Positions 25,575 to 34,481 of a DNA stretch of 64,000 nt are shown piece by piece. The notes under the pieces were generated by a model that worked only from the letters and a program-made list of their open reading frames with translations, made no database searches and had not been told where the DNA came from. Positions within the stretch are counted from its first letter, which is position 1; every line of letters begins with the position of its first letter. Both the position numbers and the translations under genes were made by a program. This stretch comes from JBIOHP01 sp044449065. GTDB taxonomy: Bacteria > Bacteroidota > Ignavibacteria > UBA10030 > SZUA-254. The stretch lies in assembly GCA_044449065.1 (NCBI GenBank), contig JBIOHP010000022.1:1-64000 (forward strand), given 5' to 3'.

Positions 25575-25820
25575 TCAAATATTTTGCGGGAATTCTTCAG
25601 CGGATGCAATGAAGAATCTTGAGCAAATATCGCCGGCGAACTTTCCGGTTTTTCTGCATTCGGAAAAATGTTTTTTAAGCTCCTCGAAATCCTGTGATTG
25701 AGGAGTAAAACAAAAATTTTCAAGCTTATCAGAACAAGCCAAACAAAACGTGACGTTGTTCTTTACTGAATTCTCGTCTATCCAATTATAATTTTCAGGT
25801 GGTAGATATCGTTGACGCAT
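25575..25820 (-). CDS. Possible small Cys-containing protein
   Basis: Reading frame of 81 residues starting 28 bases after the STAS gene on the same strand. It contains 'CLACSDKLENFC' and two further Cys residues, a spacing that could bind metal. There is no convincing ribosome-binding site and no family was recognised. A frame just downstream (to 25475) continues with an ordinary-looking sequence in a different phase, so a frameshifted longer gene is also possible. Treat as tentative. Confidence 0.3.
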   Translation of the reverse strand: MRQRYLPPENYNWIDENSVKNNVTFCLACSDKLENFCFTPQSQDFEELKKHFSECRKTGKFAGDICSRFFIASAEEFPQNI

Positions 25821-25848
25821 TTCTGTTGTGCGCTATCCCTGAAAATTC

Positions 25849-26193
25849 TTAGGAGGTACTACGGTTGGCTAATGCGCTCTTCATAGAACGATATCCATTG
25901 AAGACGGTATCAAGTTTCGTCAAACTCATCACGCGTTTGACGTCCTTTTTGATGCCGACAAGCTGGATATCTCCGCCGATTTTCCGCACAGTCGAAAGCA
26001 CACAGACTAATGCTCCAAGTCCGCAACTGTTGATATACTTAACTCCGGAGAAGTCGATGATGATCTGTTTCTTATTTTCTTCAAGAAGGAGTCCTACCTT
26101 GTCGCGCAGCGCCATTTGTTCCACCTCGCTGATAAAGTCGCCCTCCAAAGTCAGGATGCTGAATCCTGCATCGTGTTTGAGGTTAATGTTCAT
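25849..26193 (-). CDS. STAS-domain anti-sigma factor antagonist-like protein
   Basis: A 114-residue SpoIIAA/RsbV-type STAS domain. 'IIDFSGVKYINSCGLGALV' carries the Ser that is phosphorylated by an anti-sigma kinase in the family, and the preceding strand 'FSILTLEGDF' is typical. The ATG at 26193 is chosen because a GAAGGG site lies eight bases upstream; the frame extends to 26220. No anti-sigma kinase or PP2C phosphatase gene is adjacent, so the partner-switching partners must be elsewhere. Confidence 0.88.
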   Translation of the reverse strand: MNINLKHDAGFSILTLEGDFISEVEQMALRDKVGLLLEENKKQIIIDFSGVKYINSCGLGALVCVLSTVRKIGGDIQLVGIKKDVKRVMSLTKLDTVFNGYRSMKSALANRSTS

Positions 26194-26289
26194 AGGTTCG
26201 CCCTTCCAATACTGATGCAACTATGTTACTCGATTTAGAAAAACTATCCGATTGAATGGTACACGAATGTACTAAATTAAACGAAATAA

Positions 26290-26316
26290 AAAAAGCTCTC
26301 ACGAGGAGAGCTTTTT
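26290..26316. terminator. Strong bidirectional rho-independent terminator
   Basis: A-rich arm AAAAAGCTCTC, loop ACGAG, then GAGAGCTTTTT. Stem plus A/T tracts on both sides allow termination in either direction. It lies upstream of the STAS gene and downstream of the beta-propeller gene, both on the minus strand, so it probably ends the latter transcript. Confidence 0.8.
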
Positions 26317-26408
26317 GAATTGAATTTCCGTTCATCACGGAATGCCATAATTCACAAAATTACGTTGAATTCAAGGTATTTTACGCTCATGGTACAGGTA
26401 ATAACCGG

Positions 26409-26475
26409 TTATTGTTTCCCAAGTATCAGTATCGTAAAACTATCTTTTACCATCTTCGTGCGGACGCAGAGGACG
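26409..26475 (-). pseudogene. Decayed 3' end of a second YVTN beta-propeller gene
   Basis: On the minus strand this stretch encodes 'MVKDSFTILILGKQ' and a stop, preceded in another phase by 'NGRPLRP'. The true gene at 26565 ends 'PRPRPQMVKDSFTIIILGK'. The nucleotide match over about 60 bases is plain. It looks like the leftover C terminus of a tandem paralogue, frameshifted and otherwise deleted. Confidence 0.65.
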
Positions 26476-26520
26476 ACCGTTCGTTAAACTTTGTACAGCA
26501 ATCCTGACAAAACGGCATCG

Positions 26521-26552
26521 TTGTGCAGCAATGCTGGCGCTTTGCTGCACAA
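26521..26552. repeat. Hairpin related to the 34 and 46 kb repeat modules
   Basis: TTGTGCAGCA / TGCTGCACAA arms around a GCTGGCGCTT core. The core resembles AGCAAAGCTGGAGCTTTGCT found at 34265-34286 and, inverted, at 46131-46150. It lies just downstream of the beta-propeller gene and may also act as its terminator-like hairpin. Confidence 0.55.
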
Positions 26553-26564
26553 AAACGACCTATT

Positions 26565-27587
26565 TTATTTTCCGAGTATGATGATGGTAAAACTGTCCTT
26601 TACCATCTGCGGGCGCGGACGCGGATTTTCTTTCGTTGCATCCGGCGCCTTGCCGAACTCAGCCCCTGAGAGATATATGCGGTGAGATTTCGGATCGAGC
26701 GACATGGTGCGTGAACGCGTCTGTGTTTTTACGTTATCGATAACCGTAAACTTATCGGGAGCATCCTCGCGCACAACGGTCATCGTACCTTCGCCGTTCG
26801 AGCTGAATGCAAGATGCGTTTCGGGATCGTAGCCGGCTGCATCGGGACCATCGCCGATTGCGGGGTTGCCGACAACCTTTCCGGAATCGTAGTTTGAGAC
26901 GATCATATACTTGTTGCTGCAGACGGAGAAGAGGAGATGGTGTTCGCGATCGATTGCCAGCCCCGAAGCTTCTTCACCGGGCGCTATGGGCCACGACGTC
27001 AATACTTTTAACTCTTTGGAATCGAATGCCGTGATGGTGCTTTTGTCTTCGATGTTCACAAAAATTTTCCCGCTTCCATCTGCCTGCGCAAACTCCGGTT
27101 TGCCCCCGAGGGGGATTGTTCCTACCACTGAATCGGCTGCCGCGTCGATTGCGGTGGCGTCGTTGCTTCTTCCGTTAAAGGTGAAAACCCGTTTCGAGGC
27201 ATCGTCATAAATAATAGCGTCGGGATTCAGACCTTTGATTTTGATAACCTTCAAGGTTTGCAGGGTCTTCAGGTCGAACACCGTCACCGCAGTGTCCCTG
27301 CCGTCGCTGATGTACCCTTTGTTGAATTCGTGCGCCAATGCGATTCCGTGGACGCCATTGGTGTTGGGAATATCGCCTGCAAGCGTTTTCTTCTCCATGT
27401 CCATCACCTGAACATGAGTGCCGCGGGAAATAAAGAGCATTCCGGTCGCGGGATCGGCGTTGAGATAATCCCAGCCGCCCTCGCCGCCTAATTTAACTTT
27501 ATCGAGAATTTTATACCCTGAATCCTGCGAGGATGCAAGACAGATAAGGAGCAAAACTGATGATAGTATGATGAAATATTTTCGCAT
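26565..27587 (-). CDS. Secreted YncE-like YVTN beta-propeller protein
   Basis: About 340 residues with a signal peptide ('FIILSSVLLLICLAS'). Repeating 40-residue propeller blades follow, with patterns such as 'GYISDGRDTAVTVFDLKTLQ' and 'VFTFNGRSNDATAIDA', as in YncE/40-residue YVTN proteins. The ATG at 27587 is chosen because AAAGG lies six bases upstream and the signal peptide starts there; the frame extends to 27635. Ligand or substrate is unknown. A decayed duplicate of its 3' end lies immediately downstream. Confidence 0.85.
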   Translation of the reverse strand: MRKYFIILSSVLLLICLASSQDSGYKILDKVKLGGEGGWDYLNADPATGMLFISRGTHVQVMDMEKKTLAGDIPNTNGVHGIALAHEFNKGYISDGRDTAVTVFDLKTLQTLKVIKIKGLNPDAIIYDDASKRVFTFNGRSNDATAIDAAADSVVGTIPLGGKPEFAQADGSGKIFVNIEDKSTITAFDSKELKVLTSWPIAPGEEASGLAIDREHHLLFSVCSNKYMIVSNYDSGKVVGNPAIGDGPDAAGYDPETHLAFSSNGEGTMTVVREDAPDKFTVIDNVKTQTRSRTMSLDPKSHRIYLSGAEFGKAPDATKENPRPRPQMVKDSFTIIILGK

Positions 27588-27794
27588 GGTGAACCTTTCT
27601 ATGATAGTTGTGCGGATTGAGTATGACGTATTCAATATACGAAGTTCCTTGAAGAGTTGAAAGATAGGATTTTTAGATGAAAATCAGATGAAGAAAGGAT
27701 TAAAATCGCTGTGAAAATAACGCCCATCCGATTGTTATTTTCAGAAGGTTCGGGCATCCAAGATTATACTTGCTACCAACGGCTTCTATCGACC

Positions 27795-28400
27795 TCATTC
27801 ATTTTTTGCGAACTCTACGCGAATGCTGTGAGGCGCTGTAACATTTTCGAAGGTGTAGAATTCGACCGCCTCCATTTTCACGCCGTCGATAATAACTTTA
27901 CTGATGGAATATCCGGGCGCCGGTATCATTGTGAATGATTGCTCTCCCCCATAAGGGAGCGTAATAGTTCCGCTGGGTGTGATTGTTCCGTATGCTCCCG
28001 CTGCCGCAGTAATAGTAATGCTGTCGCGCGTATCCTGAGCCGGGGAGACGAAGCCGGATTGCGCAGTGTCCGATGAAGGCGCGGCGTCGGTATCTTTCGC
28101 GAACGCGGCGGCAATTGTATGATTGTGAGAAACGTTACTGAACGTATAGGAGGTATCATGTTCGATCGCATCTCCGTCGATGAGCAAGTTAACTATGTTA
28201 TATCCTGCATCCGGTTTGATCGAGAACGCCTGAATGCCGCCCCCGGTCACGGGTATAATCCCCGAAGGAGAAATTGAACCATGCTTTCCGGATGAAGCGG
28301 TAATTGTATATGTATTGCCCTGACCGGATGTTTGGCAGATTACAGAAATGGGCAGAACATACATCATGATTGCGATGTATATCTTGAATATGTTTCTCAT
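27795..28400 (-). CDS. Secreted protein with two InlB-B-type repeats
   Basis: About 201 residues. A signal peptide ('IMMYVLPISVICQ') precedes two similar units of about 75 residues. Each contains 'G.ISPSG.I....GG.QAFSI.P..GY.I', then 'V.IDG' and 'YTF.NV...H.I...FA', the divergent InlB B-repeat/bacterial-repeat pattern. The start at 28400 is supported by GGAAA seven bases upstream; the frame extends to 28511. Such repeats form rod-like surface modules. There is no sorting domain, so it may be periplasmic or released. Confidence 0.82.
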   Translation of the reverse strand: MRNIFKIYIAIMMYVLPISVICQTSGQGNTYTITASSGKHGSISPSGIIPVTGGGIQAFSIKPDAGYNIVNLLIDGDAIEHDTSYTFSNVSHNHTIAAAFAKDTDAAPSSDTAQSGFVSPAQDTRDSITITAAAGAYGTITPSGTITLPYGGEQSFTMIPAPGYSISKVIIDGVKMEAVEFYTFENVTAPHSIRVEFAKNE

Positions 28401-28650
28401 AGTGATTTCCGTTTGTGGTGAAGTTTTATATACATGCTTTGGATTATGGTGCGCTACTCTATAACAATCATGCCAGAGATAAAATAAAACCGGCTGAGAA
28501 AAACAGGTCAAAACTGCTCATAAATGGCTTTATTAACAAATGTCGCGTTTGGGAAGAAAACGGATTGTCTATTAATATGGACATAATGACTCGAAGCGTG
28601 GACGGTAAACGAAATAAAATAAGGGACAATAGAACGGTATTTAGAAAATC

Positions 28651-28700
28651 AAGATGAGTCATTCCGATCCCGATTTCATCGGGACGGAATGACTCATCTT
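28651..28700. repeat. ATGAGTCAT-type long hairpin
   Basis: Nearly perfect inverted repeat. AAGATGAGTCATTCCG pairs with CGGAATGACTCATCTT, and an inner ATCCCGAT/ATCGGGA surrounds a TTC loop. It lies downstream of the MFS gene. It belongs to a dispersed family with members at 10173-10248, 30253-30300 and 45239-45320. Confidence 0.85.
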
Positions 28701-28777
28701 CTGAGATCGAATTGATTCATTACAGTTCAATATCTTTTCGACACGCTGCAAAATCTCCGATAAAGTGATTTCATTCT

Positions 28778-30124
28778 TCAATCCATTTCCGGCGGGAGGG
28801 ATACGGGCGTGGGGTCTTCGTAGCTATCGGGGATGTTTGGGATAAGACCGATCTTCCGGTAAATCGGACGAATCTCTTTGCGGATTTCCGGCAGTTTTGT
28901 TGCAAAGAAAATCGCTCCCACGATGCAGGCAACGCCGCTGATCAGCAACGTATGCGGAGCGCCGATTTTGGACGCCAAACTTCCGGCAAATAAACTACCG
29001 AACGGCATTGTGCCGGCGAACGCCATCGTATAAAAGCTCATCACGCGCCCGCGTTTGTCGTCGTCCACGATGGTTTGCAGCATGGTGTTGCTCGCCGCCA
29101 TTTGCACCATCATACCGAACCCGACAAAGGGCAACACCATCAGCGAGAGCCATTGAAAATGGGAAAAGGAGAACACGCCGAGACCTGTCCCAAAAATTGT
29201 GGCTGCTATGGGAATCCATTTACCGAGACCGACGGCTGATTTTCTGGAGGCAAGGAAGACTGCGCCGCTCAGCGCCCCGACTCCTATCGCTCCCATCAGG
29301 AAACCAAGAGTGTTCGGTCCGCCGTGCAGGATATCCTTTGCAAAGATCGGCATGAGCACCACGTATGGCATTCCCATAAAACTCACGAGCGCAAGATTCA
29401 TCAATATATATTTTATCGGCGTGAAGGTTGCCACGTACCGCAATCCTTCCTTGAATCCTTTCAGCACGCCGTGGCGGGGTTTCGGTTTCTCGCGTATCGG
29501 TAATTTCATGGCAAGGAGGGCTGCGATAACGGCGATGAAGCTGAGCGCGTTGAGCAGGAAGCATAACCCTTCGCCGATTGCCGCTATCACCAATCCGGCG
29601 ATAGATGGTCCTAACAGGCGCGCCCCGTTAAACATAGATGAATTGAGCGCGATGGCGTTGCCGAGGTCTTCCTTGTTTTCGACCATTTCCAGCAAAAACG
29701 ACTGGCGCGTTGGTATATCGAACGCATTGATGCAGCCGAGGAAAATCATGAGGGCGACGATTTCCCATATTGTTATTACTCCCGTGAGTGTCAAGACAGC
29801 CAGAATGGTTGCTTGTATCATGGCAAGGACCTGCGTCATGATTACCATGCGGTGGCGGTTGAACCGATCGGCAAGAACGCCCGCGAACGTTGTGAGGAGA
29901 AAACTCGGAAGCTGGCTGATAAAACCGACAGCGCCGAGGAGGAACGCCGAATTAGTGAGCCGGTACACCAACCATGTAACGGCAAGCTGCTGCATCCATG
30001 TCCCCACCAGCGAGATAAGCTGTCCGCCAAAAAACAAACGGAAGTTGCGGTAGCGGAGCGTGCGAAATATGTGCGTGATTCCGGCATCCCCGTTGCCGCG
30101 GGATGGCTCAGAGGTTGATTTCAT
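28778..30124 (-). CDS. Major facilitator superfamily exporter
   Basis: About 448 residues with twelve predicted membrane helices. 'RNFRLFFGGQLISLVGTWMQ' opens helix 1 as in the EntS/MFS_3 group, and 'GVLADRFNRHRMV' is the conserved cytoplasmic loop. The family exports enterobactin-like siderophores, drugs or other small molecules; the substrate here is unknown. The ATG at 30124 is preferred because the conserved region follows it; the frame extends to 30199. No regulator gene is adjacent. Confidence 0.9.
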   Translation of the reverse strand: MKSTSEPSRGNGDAGITHIFRTLRYRNFRLFFGGQLISLVGTWMQQLAVTWLVYRLTNSAFLLGAVGFISQLPSFLLTTFAGVLADRFNRHRMVIMTQVLAMIQATILAVLTLTGVITIWEIVALMIFLGCINAFDIPTRQSFLLEMVENKEDLGNAIALNSSMFNGARLLGPSIAGLVIAAIGEGLCFLLNALSFIAVIAALLAMKLPIREKPKPRHGVLKGFKEGLRYVATFTPIKYILMNLALVSFMGMPYVVLMPIFAKDILHGGPNTLGFLMGAIGVGALSGAVFLASRKSAVGLGKWIPIAATIFGTGLGVFSFSHFQWLSLMVLPFVGFGMMVQMAASNTMLQTIVDDDKRGRVMSFYTMAFAGTMPFGSLFAGSLASKIGAPHTLLISGVACIVGAIFFATKLPEIRKEIRPIYRKIGLIPNIPDSYEDPTPVSLPPEMD

Positions 30125-30252
30125 TGCTAAGGAGACAAGATGTTGGAGGCATCGTTCAATAATATACGAACGGAGGGGGGAATTTACAATTGTGTTCAAC
30201 TTATTCTTTCTTTTTTAAAGAAATTGTGTGAGGAAAGCAATCGAGCATACTG

Positions 30253-30300
30253 AATGAGTCATCGCGATCCCGACAGAAGTCGGGAGTAGCGATCTCCTCA
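30253..30300. repeat. ATGAGTCAT-type hairpin (degenerate)
   Basis: Starts AATGAGTCATCGCGATCCCGAC and mirrors as GTCGGGAGTAGCGATCTCCTCA. It is a less perfect member of the hairpin family seen at 28651. It begins the 640-base gene-free stretch upstream of the restriction-modification gene. Confidence 0.65.
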
Positions 30301-30478
30301 TATCAATGCGATTAGCAAAGCTTTGAATCTCACTCAAAATATTAATTTGAATTTTTATCCAGTCTCCACCCTATGGGAAAAGAACCAAAGAATCCGCCGC
30401 GTTCGGACAAGGCATCCGAAACTATTTCAACCCCTCTCGCCTTCGGCGCGTCCCCTCCGTCCTATAAAAAAAGTGTTT

Positions 30479-30667
30479 CGTTCTTTCTTTTGCCTTGAGG
30501 CAAACAGAAAGAACCAAAGAAAAACTCAAGGCTCCAGAACCAAAACCTGAATAATTGCGTCTCTTTTGCGAACAAACGAACTCGCCCCGACTTCGTCGGG
30601 TCTCAAACAGCGTTTGTTCTTAATCTATGCGACGCAATTATTCTGGGCGGTATTGATTCTGATGCCA
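30479..30667 (+). repeat. Nested structured inverted repeat, copy 1
   Basis: A first hairpin has arms GTTCTTTCTTTTGCC and GGCAAACAGAAAGAAC. A large nested structure follows. The outer arm GAATAATTGCGTC (30549-30561) pairs perfectly with GACGCAATTATTC (30631-30643). The middle arm GAACAAACG (30570) pairs with CGTTTGTTC (30611). The inner hairpin is CCCGAC/GTCGGG (30586-30600). The outermost arm around AGAACCAA pairs imperfectly with TTGATTCT. Copies lie at 45833-46024 (same strand) and 50891-51092 (opposite strand). It ends about 130 bases upstream of the restriction-modification gene. Confidence 0.85.
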
Positions 30668-30802
30668 GAAACAGCAGTCACTATTTTTAAATTTTTTTAT
30701 CGAGAGAGTGGTTTTATTGCTATATTCCACGCTTTTTGGTATTATATGGCACTTAATTAAATAGGGGTGAAAGTTTATAACTTACACAAACTATATTTAA
30801 AT

Positions 30803-33784
30803 ATGCATGCTCCAACAATTATCAGCACACTCGTTGAACGATTCAGAGATAACATTGAATCATATCGATCAGGTAAGTACAACGAGACACAACTACGCCG
30901 TGAATTTCTGGATCCATTATTTACCGCATTAGGATGGGATGTTGATAATAAACAGGGTCACGCCGAGGCATACAAAGATGTAATCCATGAGGATGCGATA
31001 AAAGTTGGCGGTGCAACCAAAGCGCCGGATTATTGTTTCCGAATCGGGGGCGTCAGAAAATTTTTTGTTGAGGCCAAAAAACCATCTGTAAACGTAAAAG
31101 ATGAACTCACCCCCGCTTATCAACTTCGTCGTTATGCCTGGTCTGCGAACCTGCCTCTAAGTATCTTAACTGATTTTGAAGAATTAGCTATTTATGATTG
31201 CAGGACACGACCCGTTCTAACCGATAAACCGTCGACAGGACGGATTTTATACCTGACGTATACTGATTATGTTAATAAATGGGGGGAGATTCAAAATGTA
31301 TTTTCGAAAGAAGCTGTGCTAAAAGGTTCGTTCGATAAATACGCTGAATCGACAAAAGGAAAAAAAGGAACTGCGGCTGTCGATGACGCTTTTCTATCGG
31401 AAATAGAATCATGGCGATCAGAACTTGCACGTATTATTGCCATTAGAAATCCAATTTTATCCCAACGTGAATTAAACTTTTCTGTCCAACGAACGATTGA
31501 CCGATTGATCTTTTTGAGAATTTGTGAGGATAGGGGAATAGAAGAATACGGCAGGCTTCAGACGTTACTCAATGGTGAACGAACCTATAAACGATTGACC
31601 GAATTGTTTCATCGTGCAGATGAACGCTATAATTCCGGCCTATTCCATTTCAGCAGCGAAAAAGATCGTAATGAAGCTCCGGATGAGTTGACGCTCAATT
31701 TGGCGATTGATGATAAACCGCTGAAGGACATTGTGCGAAGATTTTATTATCCTGAAAGCCCTTATGAATTTTCAGTGTTACCCGCGGATATACTCGGACA
31801 AGTTTATGAACAATTCTTAGGGAAAATAATCCGCCTTACTCCCGGACATCAAGCAAAAATTGAGGATAAACCGGAAATTAAAAAAGCCGGCGGAGTGTTT
31901 TATACACCTACGTATATTGTTGAATACATTGTCAAAAATACAGTTGCTGGATGGCTTAAAGGTAAAACTCCGAAACAAGCATCAAAGCTGAGAATACTTG
32001 ATCCTGCATGCGGTTCCGGTTCTTTTCTAATTTATGCTTACCAGTATTTATTAGATTGGCATAGAGACTGGTACGTAGAACATGAACAAGAAAAAGCTGG
32101 GACACGAAACTCGCCGATTCGAAAAGGCATTTCTGGCGAGTGGCGCTTAACCACGAATGAACGCAAACGTATTTTGCTGAATAGTATATTTGGAGTTGAT
32201 ATTGATTCCCAAGCTGTCGAAGTTACTAAACTTTCTTTGCTATTAAAGGTTTTGGAAGGTGAAACGGATCAAACTCTTACCAATCAACTTCGGCTATTTC
32301 ATGAGCGCGCGTTACCGGACCTTGGGAATAATATTAAATGCGGAAATTCATTGATAGGCCCAGATTTTTATGCAGGGACACAGTTATCGCTCCTTGATGA
32401 CGAAGAACGATTGAAGATCAATGTTTTCAATTGGTTTGTGGAATTCGCTGAAATTATGGACGGTGGCGGCTTTGATATCGTGATCGGGAATCCACCCTGG
32501 GGTGCTGATTTTAAGGTCGAGGAGAAAGAATATTTAAAGGCAAAGTATAAAGATGTTCATATCAGAACCCCGGAATCGTTTAACTATTTCATCAAAAAAA
32601 TGTGGGATTGTGCAAATCGTGACGGCATGATAGGATTGATTATCCCTAGTAGTTTTTTAAATCAACATGAATTTTGGAAAACGCGCAAAATGCTTGTTGA
32701 GTCCGAATTAATAAATAGAATATGCAATTTGGGTGATGCCGTGTTTCACAAGGTATCAGCACCATCATCCATTTTGGTCTTTTCTAAGATTGCCAAAGAT
32801 ATTAAGAAAATATATCTTGATCTAAGGAAATTTGATAGAAAAGATTTAATATTACTTTTAAAAGAAGAACGGTGTTCAAAGGATGCTTCGAAAATCGGCA
32901 AAGATTCTGAATCGTTCCAGTTACAGATTAATTTAAATAATGCAATAATAAAAAAATGTTACTATTGGCCTAAACTTCGTGAAGTCTCTGAAGATGTGGC
33001 GACTGGAATAAGTTCCGGATTAGATAAAGCATATGTATATAATAGCAAGCAGGTATCAGATTTTAAGTTAGAGAAAGAATTATTAAAGAAATTAATGATA
33101 GGAGGTGAGATCAATCGATATTCATTTAACCCAAAATCGAAAAAACAAATTATATATATCACACCCGAAATAAACCTGGACAACTATCCGAATTGCCGAA
33201 ATATATTACAGCCCTTTCGAGAAGTGCTAATGAAACGACGGGAAGCAGCAAACGGTAAAATTCCATGGTTCTCATTGAATTGGCCACGAAGACGCAAATT
33301 ATTCGATAATCCCAAGATATTAATTCGCCAAACATCAGATCGTATTTTAGCTACTTACGATACCGAAGGTTGGTATTGTTTAAAAAGTATTATTATTGTT
33401 CAATTAAAAGAACAAATAAAAATAAGTTATGAATATTTATTGGCAATATTAAATTCACGTTTAATTGATTATCTATATAATGATCTTGTGGGTGAAAAAG
33501 CAAGGGTTTTCCCTGAAGTAAAACCTGTCCAATTGTTTAAACTCCCAGTTCGTCCAATCAACTTTAATGATCAGATTGATAAGTCAAAACATGATTTTAT
33601 CGTTAACAATGTGGTAAGCATTTTGGATCTGAATAAGAAATTAGTTAATGCTAAAATTGAACAAGAACAAATCACGCTAAAACGCCAGATAGATGCTTTG
33701 GATGAACAGATCGATAAAAAAGTATATGAATTGTACGGATTAACGGAGGAAGAGATAAAGATTGTGGAAGGCGTGGCGGGTTGA
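30803..33784 (+). CDS. Type IIG-like restriction-modification protein (fused nuclease and N6-methyltransferase)
   Basis: About 993 residues. The N-terminal 'LRREFLDPLFTALGWDV' and 'PDYCFRIGG...FFVEAKKPS' form a PD-x(n)-E-A-K nuclease site near residue 90. A helical linker follows. An N6-adenine methyltransferase carries motif I 'LDPACGSGSFLIYAY' and motif IV 'FDIVIGNPPWG'. A C-terminal TaqI/Eco57I-like specificity region ends in a coiled coil with 'KRQIDALDEQIDKKVYEL'. Cutting, methylation and DNA recognition are thus in one chain, as in type IIG enzymes. The ATG at 30803 fits the usual start; a GTG at 30767 is in frame. It is AT-rich and lies between repeated elements, which suggests horizontal transfer. 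Confidence 0.9.
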   Translation: MHAPTIISTLVERFRDNIESYRSGKYNETQLRREFLDPLFTALGWDVDNKQGHAEAYKDVIHEDAIKVGGATKAPDYCFRIGGVRKFFVEAKKPSVNVKDELTPAYQLRRYAWSANLPLSILTDFEELAIYDCRTRPVLTDKPSTGRILYLTYTDYVNKWGEIQNVFSKEAVLKGSFDKYAESTKGKKGTAAVDDAFLSEIESWRSELARIIAIRNPILSQRELNFSVQRTIDRLIFLRICEDRGIEEYGRLQTLLNGERTYKRLTELFHRADERYNSGLFHFSSEKDRNEAPDELTLNLAIDDKPLKDIVRRFYYPESPYEFSVLPADILGQVYEQFLGKIIRLTPGHQAKIEDKPEIKKAGGVFYTPTYIVEYIVKNTVAGWLKGKTPKQASKLRILDPACGSGSFLIYAYQYLLDWHRDWYVEHEQEKAGTRNSPIRKGISGEWRLTTNERKRILLNSIFGVDIDSQAVEVTKLSLLLKVLEGETDQTLTNQLRLFHERALPDLGNNIKCGNSLIGPDFYAGTQLSLLDDEERLKINVFNWFVEFAEIMDGGGFDIVIGNPPWGADFKVEEKEYLKAKYKDVHIRTPESFNYFIKKMWDCANRDGMIGLIIPSSFLNQHEFWKTRKMLVESELINRICNLGDAVFHKVSAPSSILVFSKIAKDIKKIYLDLRKFDRKDLILLLKEERCSKDASKIGKDSESFQLQINLNNAIIKKCYYWPKLREVSEDVATGISSGLDKAYVYNSKQVSDFKLEKELLKKLMIGGEINRYSFNPKSKKQIIYITPEINLDNYPNCRNILQPFREVLMKRREAANGKIPWFSLNWPRRRKLFDNPKILIRQTSDRILATYDTEGWYCLKSIIIVQLKEQIKISYEYLLAILNSRLIDYLYNDLVGEKARVFPEVKPVQLFKLPVRPINFNDQIDKSKHDFIVNNVVSILDLNKKLVNAKIEQEQITLKRQIDALDEQIDKKVYELYGLTEEEIKIVEGVAG

Positions 33785-33886
33785 AAGAAAAGTGGTATTA
33801 TAAGCGGGGTTGTGAGCTATGCAATGAATGGAAAATAATTTCTGAAAGTGAAGAGACAAAGTAACTATTAACCTTGAGAAACCAAA

Positions 33887-34147
33887 ATGTCTACACATTA
33901 TGTAAAGTTTTCGATCCCAAAACCAAATCGTGATGTTGGTAATGCAGACTTTAAATTTGAGGTCTACGCCGAGAAGGTCGAGCTGGGATCCAGAAATAGG
34001 AAACCGTCAAAATTGGGTACGCTAAAAATATCCAAGGGAAAAATGGAATGGGCATCCTCTGTAACAAAGAGAAGGCATCATGTAACATGGGAAGGATTCG
34101 CTGAATATGCGGAAAAGGGAAGAAGCAGAAGAGCAAATAAATCATAA
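33887..34147 (+). CDS. Small basic hypothetical protein
   Basis: An 86-residue protein, unrecognised. It has 'HYVKFSIPKPNRDVGNADFK' at the N terminus, 'LGTLKISKGKMEWASSV' in the middle and a basic tail with 'KRRHH' and 'GRSRRANKS'. A basic, compact protein next to a restriction-modification gene could be a DNA-binding accessory or control protein, but no helix-turn-helix is clear. It starts about 100 bases after the restriction-modification gene and ends 48 bases before the repeat modules, so it seems to belong to the same island. Confidence 0.6.
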   Translation: MSTHYVKFSIPKPNRDVGNADFKFEVYAEKVELGSRNRKPSKLGTLKISKGKMEWASSVTKRRHHVTWEGFAEYAEKGRSRRANKS

Positions 34148-34194
34148 AACCAGAAACTATTTCTCCATTTCACCGTCGCGATGGTATGGTAAAG

Positions 34195-34445
34195 TTTAAC
34201 ACTTCTGCGTTGAAAACTATCACAAGGATATCTCGATTTAGGGGGAGCAACTTAGGAAAATCCTGAGCAAAGCTGGAGCTTTGCTCTACATCGAAAACAT
34301 CCCACCAAGATATCTCCGGCAGGCACACATCTCGGCTATAGACATTGAATTCCTACGCATTAGACCACCCCTTTATCCCCTCCCCGTCAGAACGGCATTG
34401 CTGGGCTGGCTCCGAGAGGATGGGAAACGACTTCGTCGTTATTGT
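34195..34445 (+). repeat. Island 3' repeat modules a then b
   Basis: Module a (34195-34305) begins GTTTAACACTTCTGCGTT, contains AAAACTATCACAAGGATA and the hairpin GAGCAAAGCTGGAGCTTTGC, and ends ACATCGAAAACATCCCACC. Module b (34323-34445) has GACATTGAATTCCTACGC, ACCACCCCTTTATCCCCTCC and CGAGAGGATGGGAAACGACT. Both recur on the opposite strand at 46108-46361, but in the order b then a. They lie just downstream of the accessory genes in both islands. Confidence 0.82.
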
Positions 34446-34481
34446 TCTTTAGGGAATCAAAACGAATGCCGAAAAAAACAT

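Noticed and set aside
29199..30053. Plus-strand frame opposite the MFS exporter
   Set aside because: Antisense to twelve well-formed membrane helices; rich in Arg and Ser without any recognisable pattern.
30479..30667. Retron msr-msd or IS200/IS605 end
   Set aside because: No reverse transcriptase, TnpA or TnpB gene is near any of the three copies, and the outer stem is longer than typical IS605 ends. A trans-acting relationship cannot be excluded.
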